64,000 nucleotides of DNA from an uncultured Methylococcaceae bacterium (GTDB taxonomy: Bacteria; Pseudomonadota; Gammaproteobacteria; Methylococcales; Methylomonadaceae): the NCBI GenBank assembly GCA_903859415.1, contig CAIOMN010000072.1, positions 16,169 through 80,168 of the forward strand, read 5' to 3'. The translations under genes were made by a program, and so were the position numbers. Shown in pieces: positions 49,595 through 60,300 of this stretch. The notes below the pieces were generated by a model. That model had not been told where the DNA came from. It did no database searches and worked only from the letters and a program-made list of their open reading frames with translations. Within the stretch, counting starts at the first letter, position 1. Every line of letters begins with the position of its first letter.

Positions 49595-50065
49595 TTATTG
49601 AAGTTGCAATCCAACAATACTGGTATTTGAAAGAGAAAAGTTACTTGTTAGACACTGAAAAGTCACTGTAAAAGATCTCAATCCAGCTTTAGTTTTTGTT
49701 GCGGAAATATAATAATCACCAGCACCACCATTTATCGCAATAATCGGACTCGCATTCGCATCTCCTGAAACCGGATCAGTCGCAGTGGTCATCTGGTTGC
49801 CTTTATAAATATGTAAGCTCAACAATAACCCTTGCACTGGCGCGGACTGATCCTGAATCTCTGCTGCCAAATACTGGGAAGATGGGTCGCAAGTCACTTT
49901 TCCCAAATCAGTAGCATTAGCGTTGGTTCCAGTAGCATCCATGATCCCACTAGCAGATGGATAGGATTGCGCAATAGCGCCATACCCCATACCAATCACA
50001 AAAGATGCTGTTATCAGAACTTTCTTTAGAAATAACGTTTTCATAATAATCCTCTCCAGATCCAT
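49595..50065 (-). CDS. Small secreted protein, paralogue of the upstream ORF
   Basis: Signal peptide; shares SGxxDAxGxNAxATDLxxVxC...IQDxSxPVxGLLxSxxxYKxxQM...DxVSGDANxSP...YYISAxKTxAGxRxFxVxxxC with 50068..50538. Likely start is the internal ATG at ~50044. Confidence 0.75.
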   Translation of the reverse strand: MDLERIIMKTLFLKKVLITASFVIGMGYGAIAQSYPSASGIMDATGTNANATDLGKVTCDPSSQYLAAEIQDQSAPVQGLLLSLHIYKGNQMTTATDPVSGDANASPIIAINGGAGDYYISATKTKAGLRSFTVTFQCLTSNFSLSNTSIVGLQLQ

Positions 50066-50067
50066 CT

Positions 50068-50538
50068 CTATTGGGCTTGTAATAAAGTGATGTCTGTACC
50101 CGTATGAACACTTGCACTAGTCATACAATGGTAATTCACACTAAATGTTCTTGCGCCTGCTGCAGTTTTGGATGCTGATATATAATAAACACCATCCCCA
50201 CCCCAAAGCTGCGCTCCTGGACTTGGATTTGCGTCGCCAGAAACAAGATCTGAATCGTTAATCATTTGCGAATCCTTATAAGCCTGAATACTCATTAGCA
50301 ACCCAGGCACGGGCGAAGATAGATCTTGAATCTGAATAAAAAGATAACCCGTGGGGCCATCCCCATCATCATAGCAGTTAACTTGCGCCAAATCGGTCGC
50401 GCTTGCATTATTTCCTGCCGCATCAATAACACCACCCGCACTGTGTGCGAATACTGATTCAATCTGACCCATAGACAATAACATCAGAACGGCTATCAAA
50501 CTTTTCCTGAACGCTTTTATTTTCATATTAATTCTCAT
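50068..50538 (-). CDS. Small secreted protein, paralogue of the downstream ORF; putative N-terminal His after signal cleavage
   Basis: Signal peptide ending ESVFA|HSAGGVIDAAGNNASATDL; paralogy as above. Confidence 0.75.
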   Translation of the reverse strand: MRINMKIKAFRKSLIAVLMLLSMGQIESVFAHSAGGVIDAAGNNASATDLAQVNCYDDGDGPTGYLFIQIQDLSSPVPGLLMSIQAYKDSQMINDSDLVSGDANPSPGAQLWGGDGVYYISASKTAAGARTFSVNYHCMTSASVHTGTDITLLQAQ

Positions 50539-50564
50539 ATTACTACCATGACCTCTCCAATTAA

Positions 50565-51458
50565 TTACTGGACACCCACTTTTGAAAGCTGCTTTAGCCT
50601 TAACTCGGCCAACTGTCGAACATTCGCATCACTATCTCTGAGTGCTTGCTGTAACAAGACTTCATCGTTACCTGCATTATCGACAGCTGTTAGTCTTACC
50701 GAAACATTACTATCATGAAGTGCCTCGTTTAATGCACTGGCAGCCTCTGCGCCCTCACGATGCGCTAAACTAGATAAAGCTCGTACTCGAACGAGGGGTT
50801 CTGGATCTGCTAAACCTGCAATCAATACTTGCTTTACTGCCACATCACCCTTTTTCCCAACTGCCAACAAACGCCCCATGGCCTCTACTCTTTCAGATGC
50901 TACATTTGAACTTGCCATTTTTAATAAGGCTGCAGTCTGGTCAGGTTCTGATATCTCATTTTTATTATCAGTAATTACTGAAGGCATAATTACATTAACC
51001 CGACTTTCACCCGACTTTTCACCAACAATCCAAACTTCTTCAAGTTTAAGCGGCAAGTCATTCTCAGAAACTGAGTCAGAATATCTAAAAACAAGATCCG
51101 CTTTACCTACAAGAAAACACTCCAATATTTGCTTTACTGTACTACCTGAACAATTTGCATTCATTAAGCCACTAGGTAAAGCTGAATAATTTATCCTCAC
51201 GCCTGTTTTATTAGCTATGACTGCTAAGACTTCGGTCAAAGATGCCTGATTAACCTTGAGTTGAAACTCTTTATTTATCTCATTGCTTAAAATAAACCAA
51301 TATTTTTGACTACCTAGACCATTAACATCTATCGAAGCTGGTAAAATACTAGGCATCAGCGTTACCAAGCAAATCAGGCAGAATTTAATCATTTTCATGG
51401 CAACCCTCGCAAAACAAACTTTTAAACGCAAAGTTATTGTAACCAAAACCTCATGCAT
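50565..51458 (-). CDS. STN (secretin/TonB short N-terminal)-like plus HEAT-repeat periplasmic protein
   Basis: FQLKVNQASLTEVLAVIANKTGVRINYSALPSG (STN-like) and C-terminal HEAT-like units VLIAGLADPEPLVRVRALSSLAHREGAEAASALNEALHDSNVSVRLTAVDNAG. Confidence 0.7.
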   Translation of the reverse strand: MHEVLVTITLRLKVCFARVAMKMIKFCLICLVTLMPSILPASIDVNGLGSQKYWFILSNEINKEFQLKVNQASLTEVLAVIANKTGVRINYSALPSGLMNANCSGSTVKQILECFLVGKADLVFRYSDSVSENDLPLKLEEVWIVGEKSGESRVNVIMPSVITDNKNEISEPDQTAALLKMASSNVASERVEAMGRLLAVGKKGDVAVKQVLIAGLADPEPLVRVRALSSLAHREGAEAASALNEALHDSNVSVRLTAVDNAGNDEVLLQQALRDSDANVRQLAELRLKQLSKVGVQ

Positions 51459-51612
51459 AACCTATTTCTCACTACGCAAAAAAGAGCATGCAATACTGAC
51501 GAAAATTAAAACAGCCAATATGTCATGCTCTTTCAAGCAATTAGCTCAGTAATTCATTTATCGAGAAAACTAACCACTTTATAAATGCCTGTAATTTTCA
51601 TAATTCTACACT

Positions 51613-51655
51613 TAAAAAAAGAACCTACGACAATATCATCACCGTAGGTTTCTTT
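51613..51655 (-). terminator. Intrinsic terminator after the DUF1775-like gene
   Basis: Minus strand: aaacctacggtgatgatattgtcgtaggttcttttttt. Confidence 0.8.
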
Positions 51656-51684
51656 AAGCTTCTAGCCTTTTAACAAAGGATTAA

Positions 51685-52626
51685 TTATCTCCAGAAATTT
51701 GTTCCATCACCTTCATGTATTCCACTCCAAACAGGCAGTTCTGCATTAATTTGTGCAGCAGATGGATAAACATGAACATCATCACCAGCACCCGCATTTC
51801 CAGTACAACCTGCAGGCATGGGATTAGTAACCAAATTCCTGGTAACCTTCAATGTAGCTGGCGATCCCCAACCGTCTCCATTAATCGTATGAGCAGCATC
51901 AGAATAACCGTCATAATTAGAATAAGCATGAGCAGATGGAATTCCACCAGAAATGTTAGTACTTGTTAAATTAGCGGTAGGAACACCAAAAGGCTGGCCT
52001 GGTACGCCAGTAAAGTTTGGAATAGGCGACCAATAAAGTACATCTTGATCTGTAGCAACTGTACTTGGCACAGAAGCCGAGTTACAAAAATCTGCAATAG
52101 CCGCATAAAATGTTACAGATCGCGCACAAGAATTTGCATTAATTTTGATTGCCGCTGCAAAGAAATCAACCTCTATAGGAGTACTGATCGTTTGATCATA
52201 ATTCTTTCCACCCGCCCAAAATCCATCGATATTATTTAAAGGATCTGCTTTTATTTGGGTTAAAGGAAAGGGTCCTCCTACTCGAATTAAGGTCCCGATA
52301 CCCGCTAATGGTGAATAATAGTTACTGGCAGGATTAGTGGTATAGACTTTGGATATATTCGTATTTGCGCCCGTACTATCTACCCCAATGACAGGAGTAT
52401 ATGTGGTTGCATTTGGAAAAATCACATTCGTTCCGAAAGTAGGATTTCTCGCTGCTGCTGGAGGGCATCCATGACTGATATTGACGCGGTTGTGTGTTTT
52501 TGTTCCTTCTAATATAGTTGACACTTCAAAACGGGTATGAGCAAAAGCACCTTGACTTAGCACCATCATTGCTGCAGTCATCGTTGAATACTTTGCCATT
52601 TTTTTAACTGTTAAAAATATTGACAC
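51685..52626 (-). CDS. Secreted protein resembling YcnI/DUF1775-type copper-binding proteins
   Basis: Signal peptide ...SQGAFA|HTRFEVSTILEGTKTHNRVNISHGCPPA: N-terminal His after predicted cleavage and a SHGC motif reminiscent of DUF1775 (PHGC). Confidence 0.5.
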   Translation of the reverse strand: MSIFLTVKKMAKYSTMTAAMMVLSQGAFAHTRFEVSTILEGTKTHNRVNISHGCPPAAARNPTFGTNVIFPNATTYTPVIGVDSTGANTNISKVYTTNPASNYYSPLAGIGTLIRVGGPFPLTQIKADPLNNIDGFWAGGKNYDQTISTPIEVDFFAAAIKINANSCARSVTFYAAIADFCNSASVPSTVATDQDVLYWSPIPNFTGVPGQPFGVPTANLTSTNISGGIPSAHAYSNYDGYSDAAHTINGDGWGSPATLKVTRNLVTNPMPAGCTGNAGAGDDVHVYPSAAQINAELPVWSGIHEGDGTNFWR

Positions 52627-52909
52627 TATGGTCTCCTTTTAGGACATTGTTGATATATCTAGATACAATTCAAAATTATGAGTCCTCACAGGGAAACACT
52701 CATATCAAATATAGAAAGCATATATCATACCAATATTATTAACCCCTTATTCATCAAGGATCTACCAACTATCAACAAAAATCATGAAAACAAAAGTGTG
52801 TCATTTAACCTATTTTTTTATAAAAAGTGCGGCATATAACATAGTTTAATAAATCATCAATTCGAGTAATTTGTTCAAACTTTACAACTTCACATCCAGC
52901 TATCAGCTT

Positions 52910-54241
52910 TTATTCTCCAGCAATAGACATTTGTTCAACCAATATTGAGCCAGTACGTGTACTGCCCCGATAATCAATATCATTGCCTACTGCCACGATA
53001 TTTTTAAGCATATCTTTTAAATTGCCGGCAATGGTAATTTCTTCAACGGGATATTGAATCACGCCATTTTCTACCCAAAAGCCTGCAGCGCCCCGAGAGT
53101 AATCACCGGTTAAGATATTAACACCCTGCCCCATCAATTCTGTCACTAACAAACCGGTATCCAGTTTCTTCAGCATCCCCTGAAAATCCAAGTCGCCGGA
53201 ATCAATGGTTAAATTCCGTACACCACCGGCATTACCCGTACTCCGCAAGCCTAATTTACGGGCCGAATAAGTCCCTAATACATAACTTCGTAGGATACCT
53301 TCACTGACTATGTCACGGTTTTTTGTAGCAACCCCTTCAGAATCATAAGCAGAACTTCCCAAGGCACCTTTTAAATGCGGCTGTTCGTAGATATGAACAA
53401 AATCAGGAAAGACCTGTGTCTCTATCGCGTCCAGTAAGAATGACGCTTTACGATACAAATTGCCTCCCGATATGGCGCTAATAAAGGACGACAACAAACC
53501 GGAAGCAATTTCTGCACTGTACAATACTGGACACTGACGGGTACTTAAACTGCGACCTTCTAAGCGTCTCAGTGCACGCTCTGCGGCTTTTCTTCCTATC
53601 GCTGAAGCTGCTTCCAGATTGTTTGCATTTCTAGCTACGCTATACCAGTAATCGCGCTGCATACTGTCACCGCGTTGTGCCAGAACAGAACAACTCAGAG
53701 AATGTCGGGTTGAAATATAGCCCTGTAAAAAACCCAAGCTATTACCCATAACATGAATCCCTTGATGGGTATTCACTGTTGCACCTTCTGAGTTACTGAT
53801 ATCTGCGTGAAAATTACGTGCTGCATCTTCGCATTCAACAGCCAATATAATCGCCTCATCCGCACTAATAGACCAAGGATGATTCAGATCAAGATCCGGA
53901 AATTCGGTGGCTAATAGTTCTTTTTCTGGCAATCCCGCATACACATCTTCACTGGTATAGCGAGCGATACTGCAAGCAGCTGTGACAGTTTCTTTAATTG
54001 ATTCGGGTGATAAATCGGTGGTACTTGCCGAACCCTTACGCTGACCAAAATAGACTGTTATACCCAGACCTTGGCCGCAATGATGTTCAATAGTTTCAAC
54101 CTCACCTAAACGCGCTGACACAGACAAGCCATTTTCTTGACTTAACCCTGCTTCAGCAGCACTAGCACCTTGTTCTTTAGCTTCGTCCAGCAACTGCTGA
54201 ACACTATTTTTTAAACGCTTTACTTCTTCCTGATTCTGCAC
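52910..54241 (-). CDS. pmbA: Metalloprotease PmbA/TldE
   Basis: GLGITVYFGQRKGSASTTDLSPESIKETV; LRSTGNAGGVRNLTID; GDYSRGAAGFWVENG. Confidence 0.95.
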   Translation of the reverse strand: MQNQEEVKRLKNSVQQLLDEAKEQGASAAEAGLSQENGLSVSARLGEVETIEHHCGQGLGITVYFGQRKGSASTTDLSPESIKETVTAACSIARYTSEDVYAGLPEKELLATEFPDLDLNHPWSISADEAIILAVECEDAARNFHADISNSEGATVNTHQGIHVMGNSLGFLQGYISTRHSLSCSVLAQRGDSMQRDYWYSVARNANNLEAASAIGRKAAERALRRLEGRSLSTRQCPVLYSAEIASGLLSSFISAISGGNLYRKASFLLDAIETQVFPDFVHIYEQPHLKGALGSSAYDSEGVATKNRDIVSEGILRSYVLGTYSARKLGLRSTGNAGGVRNLTIDSGDLDFQGMLKKLDTGLLVTELMGQGVNILTGDYSRGAAGFWVENGVIQYPVEEITIAGNLKDMLKNIVAVGNDIDYRGSTRTGSILVEQMSIAGE

Positions 54242-54300
54242 TGTGTTCTCTTTAATCTAATATTTAGGCGACTTGACTACGCTGCTGAGATAAAATCTCA

Positions 54301-55740
54301 CTACACACTGGTACCACCAACCGTTATTCCATCAATTTTAAGGGTCGGCTGACCGACTCCGACGGGAACGCTTTGCCCTTCTTTGCCACAACTTCCCACG
54401 CCACTGTCGAGCTGAAGATCAGTACCCACCATTGATACTTTGGTTAAAACATCAGGGCCATTTCCAATCAACGTTGCACCTTTGACTGCACGTGTGATTT
54501 GACCATTTTCAATTAAATACGCTTCACTGGCTGAGAAAACAAACTTGCCAGAAGTAATGTCCACCTGTCCGCCGGCAAAATTCTTGGCATATAGGCCCTT
54601 TTTAACTGATCGAATGATCTCTTCCGGGTTATGAGTACCTGGCAGCATATAAGTATTAGTCATCCGTGGCATGGGTAAACTCGCATAGGATTCTCGACGC
54701 CCATTTCCAGTTGACTTAACCCCCATTAAACGCGCGTTAAGCTTATCCTGCATATACCCCTTAAGAATCCCTTTTTCAATCAGCACGGTATTTTCTGTCG
54801 GCGTTCCTTCATCATCAATACTCAAAGACCCCCTTCGACCCGGTAAAGTCCCGTCATCAACCACCGTGCATAAATCAGAGGCAACCCGTTCACCTACACG
54901 GCCACTAAAAGCAGAGGTGCCTTTGCGATTAAAATCGCCTTCCAAACCGTGACCAATGGCTTCATGCAATAAGATACCTGGCCAACCAGCTCCCAGCACA
55001 ACCGTCATGTTTCCTGCGGGGGCGTCTTCTGCTTCTAAATTAACTAAGGCTTGCCTAACCGCTTCCTTACCATAATTTAATGCTTGATCCTGATCAATAA
55101 AGTAATTGTAATCACTTCTACCGCCACCACCCATGCTGGCTTGTTCACGACGGCCATTTTCTTCAACAATAACCGTGACATTCATCCGTACTAAAGGACG
55201 AATATCGGCTGCTAAAGACCCATCCTGATTAGCCACCAGTATAGTTTCGTGAACACCGCTTAAACTAACAATCACTTCTTCTATACGCGCATCCAGCTTA
55301 CGGGTTTCGCTATCGACTTTGCGTAATAAATCAATTTTCTGCTGTTCTGGCAATGATTTTAAAGGATTGGCAATTGGGTAATACTGAACCTCATTAGCCG
55401 CATAAACCAAGCGAACCCGAGCCTCTTGACCTTGACGGACAATTGCCTTAACGTTATTGGCGGCTTCTAATAATACCGGCAATTCAATGCGATCACTGTA
55501 AGCAAACCCCGTCTTCTCACCCGATACCGCCCGAACACCAGCGCCCTGCTCGATACTGTGACTGCCTTCTTTAATTATCCCGCCTTCCATCACCCAAGAT
55601 TCACTATGACTGGACTGGAAGTAGATATCTGCAGCATCAACCGATGAGCTCAGCAATCTATTCATTATTTTTTCAATATCACCATCCTGAATACCGGCAG
55701 GCGCCAAAATAGCTTGTCTTGCAAGGTTTAGTATTTTCAT
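54301..55740 (-). CDS. tldD: Metalloprotease TldD
   Basis: [37 protein letters not shown] (HEXXXH); [21 protein letters not shown]. Confidence 0.97.
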   Translation of the reverse strand: MKILNLARQAILAPAGIQDGDIEKIMNRLLSSSVDAADIYFQSSHSESWVMEGGIIKEGSHSIEQGAGVRAVSGEKTGFAYSDRIELPVLLEAANNVKAIVRQGQEARVRLVYAANEVQYYPIANPLKSLPEQQKIDLLRKVDSETRKLDARIEEVIVSLSGVHETILVANQDGSLAADIRPLVRMNVTVIVEENGRREQASMGGGGRSDYNYFIDQDQALNYGKEAVRQALVNLEAEDAPAGNMTVVLGAGWPGILLHEAIGHGLEGDFNRKGTSAFSGRVGERVASDLCTVVDDGTLPGRRGSLSIDDEGTPTENTVLIEKGILKGYMQDKLNARLMGVKSTGNGRRESYASLPMPRMTNTYMLPGTHNPEEIIRSVKKGLYAKNFAGGQVDITSGKFVFSASEAYLIENGQITRAVKGATLIGNGPDVLTKVSMVGTDLQLDSGVGSCGKEGQSVPVGVGQPTLKIDGITVGGTSV

Positions 55741-55805
55741 TATAACTTTTAGTTAATTATCCCAATAGGGCAACATCATGTAAGTGCACGAACCATTCGC
55801 AATCA

Positions 55806-56477
55806 TCAATCTTTCTGACTGTGACCATGCCCGTGACCACGACCCGCTTTTTTACCCCTCTCTTTAGAGGGTTCGCTCATTGTTTTATAGATCAACGCCA
55901 ATAACTTCTCTGCACCATCGGCTGGTGGTAGTGTCGAACTGTTTTTAGTATCCGGCTTGGAGCTTAATTTAGGCTCGGTATTAATCGCTACACTAACTTG
56001 TGTTTCTGAACCTTTTTCAGTAACCGTCAAGATGTACCGCTCATCATTATGTTTCTCGCCAAAATAATTTAAGGTTTTATCCAGAAACCCACTTTCTTCA
56101 TCATTCTGCCTGTCAGGGTTATAAGTGACAAAATAAAGACCTTTATCATGCTCACGATCTGTAATTTGGAGATGACTCTGTTTTAACCCCTGCCCCAACG
56201 TTTCCCATGCTAAATCATAAGTCTCCTTAATCATCAACAAGGCGGGCGTTGTTGATGTTAGGTAAACATTGGATCCTAATCCAGTTCCTTCATGTTTAAT
56301 TGTGGCAGTACTATTATCGATATCATCTGTCCCACCCGGTTTTTTATTGATCTTTAACTCAGGGGGCCTTTCTAATGCACTGGTATCCCGATACCGCTTA
56401 TCTTCGCTTGTTGTACTACAAGAAGCTAACATCAGCGCTAATAATAAAATCTTAATGAGACTTGGCATATTATTCAC
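55806..56477 (-). CDS. bamC: BamC/NlpB-like outer membrane assembly lipoprotein
   Basis: Lipobox ALMLASCSTT; DTSALERPPELKI; ETYDLAWETLGQGLKQSHLQITDREHDKGLYFVTYNPD. Confidence 0.75.
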   Translation of the reverse strand: MNNMPSLIKILLLALMLASCSTTSEDKRYRDTSALERPPELKINKKPGGTDDIDNSTATIKHEGTGLGSNVYLTSTTPALLMIKETYDLAWETLGQGLKQSHLQITDREHDKGLYFVTYNPDRQNDEESGFLDKTLNYFGEKHNDERYILTVTEKGSETQVSVAINTEPKLSSKPDTKNSSTLPPADGAEKLLALIYKTMSEPSKERGKKAGRGHGHGHSQKD

Positions 56478-57327
56478 AAAAATATCGTCTATGGTTTAAT
56501 ACAGGGAATGCACCCCGCACTTTCTCAAGTCGTTCTACGTCTAATTCTGCTAAAACGTAACCACCACCCGTTTTATAACAATCCAAAATCACCCCCCAAG
56601 GATCGATAATCATGCTATGACCATAGGTTTTACGGCCATTAAGATGAAAGCCACCTTGATTAGGTGCAATCACATAACATAGATTCTCTATCGCTCTGGC
56701 TCGCAATAAAACTTCCCAATGCGCTGCACCTGTTTCAGCCGTAAAAGCTGAAGGAACGACCAATATATCAACACCTACCTGACTCATCTTCCTAAAAAAC
56801 TCAGGAAACCGTAGGTCGTAACAAATAGCGATACCTAATTTACCAAAAGGGGTGTCAAAAATCTGCGATTCGGTTCCTGGCTCGATGGCATCCGATTCTC
56901 GATAAACTTCATTTGTACCCGGAACGTTAACATCAAATAGATGCACTTTATCGTAACGCCCCACTCGTTCACCTTGATCGTTATAGACCAGACAAGCCGC
57001 ACGTACTTTGTTTGTATTATCTGCTACCATGGGAATAGTCCCACCCACTACCCAGACAGCATATTTTTTTGCAACACCAGCTAAAAAATCCTGTATAGGC
57101 CCAATACCATCAACTTCTTTAGCATTCAGTTTATCTGTTTCATGCGTCCCCATCAGAGCAAAATTTTCTGGCAATGCGACTAATTTAGCACCCGCTTTAA
57201 CCGCTTCTGCGATTAGCTTCTCCGCTTCTAACAAGTTAAAACTAATATTTGGGCTTGATGCCATTTGTATTGCTGCACATTTAGTCATGTCGTCTCTTCT
57301 TATTGTTCCGTACTTTGTTTTACCCAT
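56470..57327 (-). CDS. Carbon-nitrogen hydrolase (nitrilase superfamily, Nit-like)
   Basis: AGAKLVALPENFALMG; GRYDKVHLFDVNVPG; GIAICYDLRFPEFFRKM. Start likely the internal ATG at ~57288. Confidence 0.92.
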   Translation of the reverse strand: MGKTKYGTIRRDDMTKCAAIQMASSPNISFNLLEAEKLIAEAVKAGAKLVALPENFALMGTHETDKLNAKEVDGIGPIQDFLAGVAKKYAVWVVGGTIPMVADNTNKVRAACLVYNDQGERVGRYDKVHLFDVNVPGTNEVYRESDAIEPGTESQIFDTPFGKLGIAICYDLRFPEFFRKMSQVGVDILVVPSAFTAETGAAHWEVLLRARAIENLCYVIAPNQGGFHLNGRKTYGHSMIIDPWGVILDCYKTGGGYVLAELDVERLEKVRGAFPVLNHRRYFCE

Positions 57328-60300
57328 GGAAATCCAGTAATGCCATCCCAGGTTTTTTGTAATAAACCATCATTCTCGTGTAAAGGGATAATCTGTACAT
57401 TTCCCCAAGCCCCTTTTACTAAATACTGGGAACCAAAGAAAAAACCTTGTTGATCTTTACCCGTTAAAGCTAACCCTATGAAATCAGTTAATTTACCCAT
57501 TATTGTACCAGCAACAGGTACCGCATCTGCACTTTTTGGTACGACATTAACACTATAATCTACTGTTTCACGAACTAAATCGGCGTTCCCTGCAATAGAA
57601 ATCTTTGCCGGAACGGCATCCACTATCAAATCCCGAGTTGATGCTAAGCCTCCCAGTAAATCAAATCGTCCCTTTATACTTGAAAAACTCAAGCCCTCTC
57701 CAAACACATCACTAAAATCAAGCTGAAAACGCTTTACCCATTGAGCAACAGCTAAAATGCCTAACACTCGGCCGAAGCCTGGCTCAATACCTAATATACG
57801 GCCATTTTTAAAATCAATATCTAGACGGCCTTTTAACTCACCTAAAGAAAATTGATGGGGCGCCCCTCCCCAATCACCGAAAAAATTAATCAGCGCATTG
57901 GTTTCAGTAAAATCTTTACTAAGTCCTAATTTTGCAAGCAATTGCCCCGCTTGTGGCATATTAAGACTTCCCTCTAAATGCGTTGCAGAATATCGACCTT
58001 TGTTTGTCCAATGACCTGACAAACTCAATTTTTGATCATCCCCGATTAAGTCAAAGCGCTTAAAAGTAATCCCATCAAAAATACGTTCAGTCTCTACTTT
58101 TAATTGTCCTAAAAGAACATCGTGCCAACGTGTTTTTTGGCTATTAATCTGTATTAACGGCATAAGTTCTGGTGTTAATATTGCACCTGTTTCGCTTTGA
58201 GATTTAAGCTGCTTTATCACGCTAAGATCAAGCTCATACATCTCAAGGTTTATGCTATCGGCGCCATTAAAGGCTTTAGGTATTTTAAATTTACCTTTAG
58301 CTATTAAACTGTCAATGCTTCCGACCCAAAAATTGACCTCCGGATTTAGTACAATATCTATCAACCCCAAGTCTGCCTTTTTCCATAAGCCATGCTCACT
58401 GTGAACTCTAATTTCTTTGATACTACTCAGTGCACTGGTCGTTTCTGTATCTTCTGAAGTTGCTAAAGAGGTCCCCAGACTGATCCAATCCTGTAAAGCC
58501 AGCCGCTCTTTATTGAGAAACAGTTTAATCCCAGGCTCTTGACTCTGATTTTGAGGCACGTCTCCTGCCCCCAATAAAATATCGGCAGATTCAATTTGAA
58601 AGGACTTCAGGTCATAATTGAGCGCCACTTTTAATTGATTATCGTAGTTAATCTGAATGGGCAATAAATCATGTAATCCTAAATTAAACCGCATTGCCAA
58701 AGTTCGCTGCTGTTCTCTTGTTTTAGCTAAGGTACTCGGAAAGTCTAGACCCATACCCTGTAACTTCGACTCAAGTAATAATTCAGGAGCGCGTTGATCA
58801 GCAGGCAAGTTTAGTTTTATCTCATAATCTGTTGCTCCCTGAGCCAAACGCCACCCAGGTAATTTAAATTGTTTCTCAAGATCCCTGGCATCTGCGCGAC
58901 CTGTTACATTGATTGTCGATAAATGGTTAGAATTCTTAATAGTAGCCTTAATAGAGTTATTTAAGGCCTCGGCTATAATGTTATTACTATACAAGCCCTG
59001 CTCATTAAACCTAACCTCACCCTTCATTTGAGTCACATCCAAATCAAGCGCTTTAACTTTAAGTTTGGCGTTAACCAAGTTAGCAGATCCATCAATTTCC
59101 TCAAGAGCACCCTCAGCTAAAGGCAGCTTTAAATCCAGGGTGACTTCAGTATTGCCTTGTGGAGCAATTGCATTTAAAAGATTATCAGCTGAGGATTTGA
59201 GTGGCGTTTGCTGCAAAAATTCCAAACCTTGCAATATCCCTGTATTTAGCGTTGCCTTAACAAAAAGTTGTTCAGTAGCATTTAAATTAGGAATGGTGAT
59301 CTTTGCCTGATTAATTTTCACATCCTTACTGAAACCTGTATTTAAATTAACCTGCAAACTATCCTGTAAGAATAAAACATCGCCTCCCAATTCATTTAAG
59401 CGTGGCCAGGCAGAAAGATAGACTAAATCTACCTGATCAATTTGAAATGGAATCTCAAAAACACCTTGGCCTTTACTAAAGGGAAACTCATTTAGATTTC
59501 CGTAAAATAAAATATCTCCTTTTGGAACACGTCCCTTAACCAATCCTCTATCCAACCATTCAACGACAGATTTTCTCATCGTATTAACGGGTAAATACCG
59601 AGTTGCTTTACTAACATCGGCTATTGAGAAGCCAGACTGCAAATCCAAAAAACTGGGCTGACCCTGTGCTTTTGGAACTCGCAAGTTAAAACGGGTATCA
59701 GTTCCTAAATCGGGGGAATTTAACGTCAGAAGCTCACTAGAAAATAGATATTCATCGGGCGTTTGCTGCCAATCAACCGTACCCTTGAGCTTTGTAATAT
59801 CGAGTGCCTGACGAAAAACACCGACTGTTAAGAGGCGAGCTGCCTGGGTTGCTAGAGTAATCTGCCCTTGTTGATCTGTTCCCTTTAAGTATCCCGTTAA
59901 ATTTTCTATTCCGGGTACCACCTGAGAGGGAGCCACATTGATATGGGAGAAGCCGCCATTAATTGCAAAATGATTTTCATCCAAATCAGCGAATAAAGAT
60001 AACTGCTCTAAAGAACCTTTTAATTGGGATTGTTTTAACAAGAGCCGCTGATCACCAGAAAGCGGTACTAAAAAATCAACCCAATAGGCTGCTTTCTGCA
60101 AGTCAAGCGTATCAATGTATAAGCCTAGTTTGTGTAACTTGTCATCTTTAGCCAGTTCACCAAAAACACTGAACGCAGTCGCTGGCCATTTCATATCGGC
60201 TGTTTCAAGCAACATTTGTGGCACTTGCAAGCGCCATTGACTGTCATTCTGGGACCAATGAAATTGAGTATTTAAATGCTGAACAAAAAAGCTTTCCTTA

